From the NCBI GenBank assembly GCA_964017185.1, contig OZ024869.1, forward strand, positions 56,756,761 to 56,820,760: a DNA stretch of 64,000 nt, in the 5' to 3' direction. Every line of letters begins with the position of its first letter. The first letter of the stretch is position 1. The notes beneath the pieces are model-generated. The model was not told the DNA's origin. It did no database searches and saw nothing but the letters and a program-made list of their open reading frames with translations. The translations under genes were made by a program, and so were the position numbers. This DNA comes from Rugalucina vietnamica (Eukaryota > Mollusca > Bivalvia > Lucinida > Lucinidae). Shown piece by piece: positions 21,364-31,646 of this stretch.

Positions 21364-22291
21364 GACAATTCGGACTTAGGCTAATTCGGACCTCGACCAC
21401 TGGTCAATTCTCGCCCCACAAAATCGAAGTCCGAATTGACCAATGATTTTTTTGAAATCGGGTCAGATGATTAGGCAAGGTCCGAATCGGCTAAAGAGGT
21501 AAATAGCCAATGTCCGAATCTTTAACAGAAATAAGGTTTTATGTCTTCAAATCATTAAAATAAAAATTCATTGTAGTACTTGTAGTACCCATCCTATTAA
21601 TTCATGGAGTATTCGCGAGTGAAATACTTTATTTTGTTGATGCGTCCAAGTAAACTGCTATGGCCATGTCGGAAGAATACCTTCATTTTACAGGACTTTC
21701 ACCCAACATGAAGATGTCATAATACCCAAAATGCTCTTGATAATGTAACCACTCAAGTAAACACTAAGGCGTGTATTTATGGATGTTAACTAATCAGCGA
21801 GCGGAGTCATTTTAATTTTGGTCGTCGTCGACGATGCGTGTCTGTCTACATTTCAAGACCGTCATATAAAACAACAAGAAAGCTGTACACCAACCGTAAA
21901 AGTAATACGTTTTCTATGCATCGGATTTTACGGCCAATATTGGGACTGAAGTCTCATTCTAGATGTTTGGACTGCTCGTTTTTAATCTGAACGCAGTTTT
22001 TATTTAAAATACTATACAAACTAAAGCTGATCAAATTGACAAATATAAAAGGTCCTAAATGACCAAAGGAAAAGGTCCGAATTGACCAATGAAAAAAAGT
22101 CGAATTGACCAGGACATTAGGTCCGAATTGACCAATTGTTTAATTTGTCCGAACTGACCAATAAAAAGGTCCGAATTGAACAGTGTTTGAAGTCTTAATT
22201 CACCAGTTATCGAGGTCGACTTGACTAGGTCAGACTTTTTAAGGTTTGAATTGACTAGGGCCGAATTAGCTAAGGTCCGAATTTTGTACAT
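21364..22291. mobile_element. DNA element with TCCGAATT motif arrays at its ends
   Basis: The left end contains ACAATTCGGACTTAGGCTAA then TTCGGACCTCG. The right end contains the inverse (GGGCCGAATTAGCTAAGGTC then CGAATTTTGT). Inside the right end (22070-22290) a motif of the form GGTCCGAATTGACCAA occurs about ten times every 18-20 bp, and the left end has several inverted copies. This resembles subterminal transposase-binding repeats. No transposase is present, and the exact borders and target duplication could not be fixed. Confidence 0.6.
21640..21790 (-). mobile_element. SINE fragment nested in the DNA element
   Basis: A diverged minus-strand copy of the tail and middle of the 2527-2822 family (GGCCATGTCGGAAGAATACC, then AAGATGTCATAATACCC). 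Confidence 0.5.
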
Positions 22292-22327
22292 ACTGGCCGG
22301 ACTTACATGTACATGAAATATAATTAT

Positions 22328-23593
<1,266 letters not shown>

Positions 23594-24530
23594 GACCATG
23601 TCATTGTTACACAGATTGACTGATTCAGTTTCAGCCAATCTATGTAATAATACCTTGAGTTTTATTTATGCCTTTGATATCATCTAAACAGGAATAATTC
23701 ATTTTAATAAATCACAAAAATGAATGTGATAGTACATAAACTTCCATTTTCACTTTTAAAAGAATATTATTGTGGGCATTAATAATAATTAAATAATAAA
23801 ATAATAATAATAATAAAGTTAAAGAGAAGTATAATTGTTATGATTATGATTATAAGTTAAACACAATAAGAAAACAAAGACGTTTAAACCATTGCTTTGA
23901 TCATAGTCAAATAAAAGCTAATTAAAGCGAAGTTTGCAAGCTAATTAAAATGACATTGTGTGATAAATCCCACTCGACTACACTTTTTGATTTTAAGTGG
24001 AAGTGGAAGACAATGTTTCTATTTCTATACCTATGGTTGACAGAGGTAGAGGTGACCCACTCAACATTCTTGGTGTAATAATTCTGGTTTGTGATGAACA
24101 AAGTATGTACACTATTAAAACTGAACATTATGTGTAGTATTGAAAATGCTTCTGCGACATTTCGTCGAAAATTACATTTGTCGAACATGCCCCCATGCCC
24201 AGACCTTAACCCTAACCCTATTGGTTGGTGGCTCAAAATTTGGACCTATAGGCTAGTCTTTTACGGAATAAATCTCAAAAATTTGCGGTGAAAATTTTTG
24301 AAGTTACAAAATTTTCGACAAAACACATTTTCGACGAAATGTTGTGCATCGATTGAAAATGAACACTATTGATACGTGTTTCTAATGGCATGTTGCTGAT
24401 ATTTTGACACTTAGTATCTCATATTGTGTGATTCAATAACTTTGAATTTTCCTATGACAATAGGAAAAATGAAATGAAATTATTGTGCCAGTAAGAAATT
24501 GAAAATCTCAATATATTAACTGGGTTACTC
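23594..24530. other. Non-coding 5' part of the Penelope-like element
   Basis: AT-rich, with a TAATAATAA run near 23800. No GIY-YIG or CxC-type coding remnant was recognised in any frame. A CCTTAACCCTAACCC string near 24202 looks telomere-like but is only about two and a half units. Confidence 0.5.
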
Positions 24531-26062
24531 ATGACACGTACAATTGATCATTTGTACGTTAACACCTTAAAACAGGAGCTTGATGGTACCAGGGTTTATC
24601 TGGAGACAGATACTGATGAAGTGTCTGTAGTTAATGCCCACTTAAACGATTTACCTGTTAAGTTTTCTGTTTGTGTCAATGAAGGCCAAGCCAAACTTCC
24701 TACGATGTATTGGTTACCTAAGCTTCACAAAAGACCATACAAAGCTAGATTTATTGCAAATTCTAGCTCTTGTACTACCACTCTACCACTGAACTTTCTA
24801 AATTATTTACTTCCTGTCTTACTGCTATCAAATCTCATGTTATAAGATACTGTGAGACAGTGTATAAAACTTCAAATAAAAATTGGTTTTGGTCAATAAA
24901 AAATTCTGGTGAGGTGCGCACTAAATTGAAGTGTAGAGGGTTCCGTGCGACAAGCTTGTCCACGTATGATTTTTCTACTCTGTATACAACATTACCACAT
25001 AATCTAATAAAAGAAAAACTTCTGGATTTGATAGAGTGGACCTTCAAAAGGGTATTAAAAACTATGGTTCACTTTATTTGGCATGTAATGACAGAAAGGC
25101 TTTTTTCACTTCCTCTGACCAAAGTCGGTATACACTTTGGTCATGTCAGAATGTGTGCGACGCCTTGTCCTATCTCCTTGATAATATCTATATTAGATTT
25201 GGGACCAAGTTATACAGACAAATTGTTGGAATTCCGATGGGTACAAATTGCGCACCTCTCGTAGCTGATTTATTTTATACTGCTACGAAAGAGATTTCAT
25301 GGATTCTCTTAACCATGATAATCAAGCTGATGTTATCGAGGCTTTTAATTCCACATCTAGGTACCTCGATGACCTTTTGAACATTGACAACCCTTATTTT
25401 GAAGGTATGGTCAATCAAATTTATCCACCTGAACTTCAGTTGAACAAAGCCAATATCTCAGATACCGAAGCCCAATTTTTAGATCTACATCTTTCTGTTG
25501 CAAATGGATTTGTTTCTTCTAAAATTTATGATAAGCGCGATGACTTTGATTTTGATATAGTAATTTTTCCTTTTTTTGGATGGTGACGTTCCTCGTCGTG
25601 CTTCTTATGGTGTTTACATTTCGCAACTTATTAGGTTTGCTAGAGTCTGCAATCATGTTACAGACTTCAACGCTCGAAATAAATGTTTAACGGCAAAACT
25701 TCTCCAACAGGGCTATCGGTATCATAAACTTCGAAAAAAACTTTTCTAAATTTTATCGTAGACACTATGAATTGATTTCCAAATATAATGTTGGATTAAA
25801 GACGTTTTCAAGTGAGGGCCTTTCGGAACCTGAATTTTATGGTGACTTAGTTTACAAATTTAAGAAACTTATAGGAATTAATGATTTTTCTTTTCAGTTC
25901 AGAAAAATCATAACACGTTACAGACGTATAGGTTATAACTTGAATGTTATGCGACAGTCTGCATGCTTAGTTTTTAACCCAATCATGGTTGATAACTATG
26001 CTGCCTTCTTTAATTGCACGCCGGTGGGTCGGGCGTCAGACTCTATGATGGCCCCGACTTAA
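24531..26062 (+). pseudogene. Penelope-like reverse transcriptase pseudogene
   Basis: Five reading-frame segments in order carry: MYWLPKLHKRPYKARFIANS (RT N-terminal motifs); TYDFSTLYTTLPHNLIKEKL (motif A region); YRQIVGIPMGTNCAPLVADL (motif B); SRYLDDLLNI (motif C with the catalytic YxDD pair); then LQLNKANISDTEAQFLDLHL and SSKIYDKRDDFDFDI; and a C-terminal part with GYRYHKLRK and MRQSACLVFNPIMVDNY ending at a stop near 26060. The GIPMGTNCAPL and DFSTLYTTLPH motifs are characteristic of Penelope-like elements. Frameshifts occur near 24790, 25040, 25290, 25580 and 25735, so it is inactive. No endonuclease domain follows. Confidence 0.85.
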
Positions 26063-26811
26063 AGCTATTCATTTTAGTTGGTTGGGGCCGGAGCTCCTCT
26101 GTTGCTTGGCCCACCGGGGTCCAACTGGTGTTTTTCTTTTGCTCCGGAGTTAGTAGGTTATTCGGCGCCCAGGGATCTCCATCGTCGGGCAGCTTACTCA
26201 ATCTGTGAGTCCTTGTTTTTGATTCATCAGGATGTTTATCATGATTTATTTGTTTGTTCTTGATGATTCATTGACTAGTTAGAGATTCACCACGAGGACC
26301 GAAGAACTTACTAAATGTTATGAACCACTGCAGAAGCTGAGGGTGAGGTAAGGATCCTGTAAAACCGGTTTAAGCCCGCCAGTAACTTTGTGTTACTGAT
26401 CGTTCCAAGGCGATACTTCTGTGGTGGTTCTTTTTGTTTTATGTCTAGGTGTTTAAAATTTTTTGTGCTGTTGGCGCCTTATGTATGTTTTCATATTTTT
26501 AATTAAGTTAAGGTAACTGAGTGGCCACCTATTGGGAAAATAGCTGCTCATTCGGCTTACGATATGTTTCATAGTATAAGTGCCTGATTGTTAGTTTGGT
26601 TTTTTCCCACCTCGGTTTTTGGAGTGGGAATCTCTTTCTGATTGCGCCTTTTCCTGATCTTTGCCTACTTGTACCTTTTGATGTGTTTACATTATGTGCT
26701 TTATCATGTTTTAACCAATGTCCAGAGCATAATAAAAAAAACTTCAGTCTTTTTCTTGTTTTAAAGGTTCCCTTCTTAGTTTAGCCATTTCATGAAATGA
26801 CTAGAGCAAAT
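26063..26811 (+). other. 3' UTR of the Penelope-like element
   Basis: Non-coding. The stretch 26290-26760 is matched by reverse-complement fragments at 5985-6290 and 55640-55975, which confirms it belongs to a multicopy element. Confidence 0.7.
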
Positions 26812-26931
26812 TTTTAGTCATTTCATGAAAAGGCTGAAATATTTAGCCGTTTCATAAAATGGCTGAGTGAATTAGTCATTTCACGTAAAGGCTAAATTTT
26901 TTAGCCATTTCATGAAAAGGCTGATTTCACA
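26812..26931 (-). repeat. Right inverted terminal region, palindrome-rich
   Basis: The inverse of 23474-23593. One extra AGCCATTTCATGAAATGACT palindrome precedes it at about 26782-26801 and has no partner on the left. Confidence 0.85.
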
Positions 26932-26953
26932 GTTTGGCTGTTGGCTGTAACAC

Positions 26954-27074
<121 letters not shown>

Positions 27075-27179
27075 GAGAAATAGGACAAACATCAAACAAA
27101 AATCTTCCCGGTGGCACTGGATCCTAAGAAAGGATTCGAGGTATATAGGGGGATTAAACCATTAACAGTGCAAGCATAA

Positions 27180-27225
27180 ATCAAACTAAGCGCGCTTTCG
27201 GCTTTCGCCTTCTTCAGAGTCAATA
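27180..27225 (-). ncRNA. Hammerhead-ribozyme-like core
   Basis: The minus strand reads ACT-CTGAAGA-AGGC-GAAA-GCC-GAAA-GCGCGC-TT-AGT. CUGANGA and GAAA are the two invariant hammerhead core strands. GGC and GCC form stem II capped by GAAA. After the second GAAA, AGC and GCU can form a minimal stem III with a 2-nt loop. ACT before and AGT after the core can pair as the start of stem I. The predicted cleavage is between minus-strand bases at 27188 and 27187. Short-stem-III hammerheads are known in Penelope-like elements. Extension of stem I is weak by eye. Confidence 0.6.
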
Positions 27226-27465
27226 TGTATTTACAGGTAAAAACTGGAAAAAATGAAAATAGGTAAATAAACAAAATAAATCAAAGACAATGCAAAAATA
27301 CACAAATACACAAAAACCACATGAAATGTGACAAAGTTGACACCACTGTATGTTCGGCAGTGGGTAAACGACTTAAAATTAATCCATGAACGCCCTTTGA
27401 AAGGGCCCAGTATCTGATAAAAATGGCGGCAAAAATTGCGCGTCACTTTACTACATAAAGTCAGT

Positions 27466-27811
27466 TTGTAGCGGTGTGTTTAATTTACTCGGTAATTGTG
27501 TATTAGCTATGTAAGTTAAACATTGTGGAACCAGGGCTGGAGGCAACCAGATAAAAATCAAGGTAATAAGCACAAAATAGAGTCAAACAGAGTACTTTCC
27601 ATGAATGCAAATCATCCCAGAACTGCTCATGGACGGTGCTTGGAAGGAGAGACGGCGAAAATGGCCATCCTCGATTTTTGAAATATAGAAATTTAGATAA
27701 AAATTGCCTTTGTGCTCAATTGGCGAACATTTGATTTATTGAAGTTTGAAGAATTTAGATAAAAATCACATTTATGTGGTCAGAAGAGGAGGCGAACACA
27801 CCGCTACAAGC
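27466..27811. repeat. Small inverted-repeat pair
   Basis: TTGTAGCGGTGTGTT at about 27466-27480 is inverted as AACACACCGCTACAAG at about 27796-27811. The segment between is unique, apart from AATTTAGATAAAAAT occurring twice. It could be a 345-bp MITE or part of the Penelope 3' region. Confidence 0.45.
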
Positions 27812-27879
27812 AAGAAAAGGGGGATGCGAAAACCATGTCTTATGCAGAGAGACGAGACAGATATACGTATGTAGCTGAA

Positions 27880-28590
27880 ATGGCCCATAGGTTGACACAC
27901 TGCTACAGAATGAATAACTGGTAAGCTGTGGGGACCCAGGAAAACTGGGGAACCCAGAAAAACGAGTAGGATAAAGCAATTACTGCTACAAAACGAGAAC
28001 AGATGCCAGTCTGCATATCACTGAAATGTGTGTGAAACTGTAACTTGTGGAGGGAGCCCAGGAGAAATGGTAAGCTGTAGGAACCCAGGAAAACTGGTAT
28101 ATTGGGTGAACCCAGGAATGCCGGTAAACTGGGAGAACCCAGGAAAACTGGTAAGATGAAAGAATCATTGCTACAAACCGAGAACAGATGACGGTCTGCA
28201 TGTCAACTTGTCTGGGGAACCCCGGGAGAACTGGTAAATTGGGGAAAAAAGACTGGAAACCCAGGAAAACTGGTTATATGAAGGAAACTAAAATGTGTGT
28301 GGAACTGCAACTTGTCGGGGGAACCAAGAAGCACTGGTGAGCTGGGGGTGCCCAGGAGAACCGGTAAACTTGGGGAACCCAGGAAAACTAGTAAACTTTG
28401 AGAACCCAGGAAAACTGGTTAGGTGAAGGAAACACTGCTATAAAACGAGAGCAGATGACGGCCTGCATGTCATTGGAATGTGTGTGTAATTCCAGCTTGT
28501 TGGGGAAACAAACAGGGGGGATTGGCAAACTGAGAGAACCCAGGGAAACTGGTCAGATGAAGGAAACCATAATGGCTGGTCAACTGAAGA
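27880..28590 (-). repeat. 27-bp minisatellite within a higher-order repeat
   Basis: Units such as GGTAAACTGGGAGAACCCAG followed by GAAAACT, 27 bp each. They are grouped between recurring blocks CTACAAAnCGAGAACAGATG, then CTGCATGTCA, at about 27990, 28175 and 28443. As 27 is divisible by three, the minus strand gives a 9-residue repeat around YQFSWVxP; no evidence favours translation. Confidence 0.75.
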
Positions 28591-28599
28591 GATTTTGGA

Positions 28600-29553
28600 C
28601 TAATCTCCTTTGTTGATGCCGCTTGGATTCAGTGTGTTGAGACGGCGTATCCAGTAGCTCTCACGCTGTTTTCTGGTCTTGTCCGTCCAACCCGAATTGT
28701 GGTCCAAGCAACAAACAGAGGCATGACTCAAGAAGTCATGCCCTGGCAACCGGAAGTGCTCTGCAACTGGAGATCGTTCAAATCTCTTGTGTTTCCAGTC
28801 ATCTCTGTGACCATTCATCCTCACGCTGAGTAGGCCCTTGGTTTCCCCAACATACTGTTTTCCACACTCTCCACACGATATCAGGTAAACCACATTCATT
28901 GTTTTGCAGTCAGTACTCCCCTTCAGTCTTACTTTTGCCCCATTCGACGACTTGGCTATGTGGGACGGGGTTATCATGTCGCAGGTTCGACATCTTGGTC
29001 TGCCACAGGGCTTGCATTCGCCATGAGGCTCATCATCTATGGAATCTGGCTTCAGTCTCGCTCTCACAAGAAGGTCTCTGAGGCTTTTGGGCCTTCTGAA
29101 AGCCATAATTGGCTTTTGCGGAAAGACTGAGTTCAGATGGTCTAATGATTCGATGATGGGCCAATGCTTGTCAACGATATTCCTGACCTTAGGTAGGTCT
29201 GGGTGATAAGTTATGACGAATGGCAAGATGGCTTTGTCTTGGGTGGGTTTAGGCCTGTACGATAACAGACTTAGTCTGTCCATTTGCCTAACCCTTCCTA
29301 TGGCTTGGTCGATGCTCTGCATCTGATAACCTCGTTTACTGAGTTGATCAGAGAGTTCTTTCATTCGCAACTCAAAAGCCTCGTCGTCTGAGCAAATGCG
29401 TCTGATGCGTAGCGCAAGACTGTAAGGAATGTTCTGACTGCAATGGGGTGGATGGCAGCTTGATGGCAGGAGATACTGGTGTGAGTCTGTGGGCTTAGTG
29501 TAGAGGTCCACGACGACTCTGTCTCCTTCTAGGTGAGACGTGGTGTCTAGAAA
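28600..29553 (-). pseudogene. Penelope RT thumb plus GIY-YIG endonuclease (partial)
   Basis: Open for 318 codons. N-terminal part: LDTTSHLEGDRVVVDLYTKP then SCHPPHCSQNIPYSLALRIR, the end of RT and the thumb of Penelope-group proteins. The middle has a basic region with RVRQMDRLSLL. It is followed by CKPCGRPRCRTC, a CCCC/CCHH-type zinc motif, and then the GIY-YIG nuclease: VVYLISC (GIY part), KQYVGET (YIG part), RMNGHRDD (the Arg and His), SPVAEHF and RKQRESYWI (the catalytic Glu). It ends NPSGINKGD-stop. RT catalytic motifs A-C are missing because the element is truncated at the (TA)n tract. All endonuclease residues I can check are intact, so the copy is young, but without RT it cannot be autonomous. 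Confidence 0.88.
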
Positions 29554-29554
29554 T

Positions 29555-29574
29555 TATATATATATATATATATA
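29555..29574. repeat. (TA)n tract at the 5' truncation point
   Basis: Ten TA units mark the place where the Penelope coding sequence stops. Confidence 0.85.
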
Positions 29575-29576
29575 GT

Positions 29577-30008
29577 TTGTCGATTCAAATTGAAGTTTAA
29601 CGTCCCAGTCAACAGCTAAGGTCATGTCGGAACTTTGTCTCCATTTTATGGGACTTTTACCCAAAATTAAAATGTCATGACATCCAAAAAATTCATCAAA
29701 TATAACCGCCCAAGTAAGCCTCTAAGGCTTATATGTAATAGCTGGACTTGAATCACTTTCCCCGGGCAGGGTCAGAACTAAGTGGTTAACCAGTACAATG
29801 GCCGCAATGTTTACTGTCACCTCCCCGTGGGCATCGTTGTCCGGTTTTATCTGTTTAGTTAAAACCAACGGAACACTGAACCAAAATGACCTTTGCCACG
29901 ACATGTTTACAAAGTTACTACTGTAGCATTATATTCAGACTGTCTGTCAGCAGCGTATAAGCTTTGCCTGGAGGCACAAGCAGCCAAATTATTTCTTTAG
30001 GCCCCATT
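29577..30008 (-). mobile_element. tRNA-derived SINE with a 150-bp internal insertion
   Basis: Tail start GTTTAACGTCCCAGTCAACA, a middle region with ATGTCATGACATCC, and a head near 29745-29795 (GGTTAACCAGTA). About 150 bp of foreign sequence (about 29799-29950) then separates it from AAGCTTTGCCTGGAGGCACA and the conserved end TTTCTTTAGGCCCCATTGGG. Confidence 0.65.
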
Positions 30009-30011
30009 GGG

Positions 30012-30385
30012 CCGGGCCATATAATAATAATAATAATTAATAATGATAATAATAATAATGATAATAATGATCTCTATATTTTAGGAGGATAGCACAAATG
30101 CCAGTCTTCCATACGGTCCTCCAGTGATTACAGACATTGATTATTGTCGGACTTTTTTTTATTTTTTTCTGGCAGTCGTTTTCATATTTTGCTAGACATG
30201 TGATGTTAAAGCTGCTATATGTTTTAAAGAAGAGAATCAAGCGCTTGCCTTATACATGTAAAGCAAGCAAGGTATCCACTGGTACCATTTATAACGTTTT
30301 TGGTCTGACGCGGCTCGGGATCGAACCCAAGACCTCCGGCTCCCAAAACGGACGCTCTAACCATAATGTTAACGGGACCAATAGA
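30012..30385 (-). mobile_element. tRNA-derived SINE with (ATT)n tail, well-preserved head
   Basis: On the minus strand the head reads TATGGTTAGAGCGTCCG then GGGTTCGATCCCGAGC, a near-perfect A-box region and perfect B box of a tRNA-like Pol III promoter. The body shares CAGTCTTCCATAC and GATTACAGACATTGATTATT with 7850-8170. The tail is the (AAT)n/(GAT)n run at about 30022-30070. Confidence 0.78.
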
Positions 30386-31030
30386 CCAATTTAACCTTGT
30401 GTGAGTGCATTTGATGATGTGCGTATCATATTAATCATGAATATTTTCAGTTAAGAGCTCAAATTCATTACATATATAGTATTTTGTACTGCTGCCCCGG
30501 GTACCATTACTCTTCATTGTTTACAGTGCATAGGAAAAGATCTTATTAAATTAAGCGGTTATGCTTCCGTTCTGATCCTTTCGCTGATTACATCTCTTTT
30601 TATTGTATCTGTAGAAATATTGGAAATAAACTTTTTTTAGCAATGTGTACAAATACGTGTGTAATGTACGCAGGGGATCACTGCAAACACCATTGCATTT
30701 CACACACCCAAATATAAATGTACACCGCTATAAATCTTAAAGCTGATTGATCGTACCTTGAGTTTAGAGATGATGGCACCCACAATGGCATATTATCCAA
30801 TTCTGAGGCTAATAAAAAATACTTATTGACTTGACTTTTTTTTAGATTGTCATCTTCGTTTTGATTGATACTAGCGGGATGGCTGCCTTCCTAGGAGAGT
30901 ACTGACCACCTTGTTCTGTTCACCTCTTGTTCAATTTTATGGTGTATGTTGTCCCTTCTTTTCCGCCCGGTGTCTTGGTTGGAAACTTAGATTAATTTTA
31001 TCGTATTACTGGACTTTCTTACTTAAAAGA
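30386..31030. other. No gene recognised
   Basis: Mostly unique. AATAAAAAATAC followed by TTGACTTGACTT near 30810-30840 resembles the 3' end of a LINE, but no coding remnant precedes it. Confidence 0.45.
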
Positions 31031-31290
31031 GCCCAGAATTACAATGCTTCTTTAAAGTTAAGGCCCACCTTAGTTAAGGTTACAAATTTTGACACGATAT
31101 TGTACCGTTAAAATAAATAGCTGTATTTACGAAAATATACACATGTGTAGAATAAAATGTCATTTACATAATAAAACCAAAACGTTTGATTTCAGTATGC
31201 ATTAAATGTATCTTGTTGGATGCTATAACTCGCCACCTTAACTAAAAATTAGGTCTTCCTTAACGTTAAGGGAGCATTGTAATTCTGGGC
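31031..31290. mobile_element. 260-bp MITE with GCCCAGAATTACAATGCT ends
   Basis: The left end GCCCAGAATTACAATGCTTC is inverted at the right as AGCATTGTAATTCTGGGC (18 bp exact). Imperfect pairing extends inward to CACCTTAGTTAAGG against CCACCTTAACTAA. No target duplication is clear and there is no coding content. Confidence 0.7.
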
Positions 31291-31646
31291 CCAGCTCCCT
31301 AAAATATTTACCTCAGATCCGTGCACGCTGTTCCTTAAAACCCCAAAAGTGTATGCTTGCTCCCCATATCCCTGAAAATAAATAGTCTTTATCTCCAAAT
31401 TCCTGAAAATAATTTAACCTTCTCTACAGATCCCCAAAAACCATGGCAGGGCCAGATATTTAATGCCCATAGACCTGCACAATGTATGCCGAAGATCTTT
31501 ATTCGTTATGTCACTAGTTATGTCAATGTATTTGAGAGTACAGCGGTTTGTATTTGCTGCGATTAAAGCGGTCTCTGATTTAGTCTCAGACATTGACGAA
31601 AATAAATCATTAACTGATATTGTCTATTCTGCAAGTGTTTATTTTT
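31291..31646. other. No gene recognised
   Basis: Unique AT-rich DNA between two mobile elements. Confidence 0.5.

Larger units (their letters stand above)
27075..29553 (-). mobile_element. 5'-truncated endonuclease-bearing Penelope element
   Basis: On the minus strand: the end of RT plus a GIY-YIG endonuclease (28600-29553), then a long 3' region with a 27-bp-based tandem repeat (27880-28590), an inverted-repeat pair (about 27466-27481 and 27795-27811), and a hammerhead-like core at 27180-27225. The coding part is cut at its 5' side by a (TA)n tract at 29555-29574. Poseidon/Penelope-group elements are known to carry C-terminal GIY-YIG and hammerhead motifs, so I treat these parts as one element. 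Continuity from 28600 to 27180 is inferred. Confidence 0.65.

Noticed and set aside
24200..24222. Telomeric repeat (CCCTAA)n
   Set aside because: Only about two and a half units; a similar short CCCTAACCCTAAC occurs at about 35830 within the LINE pseudogene. Both look like chance.
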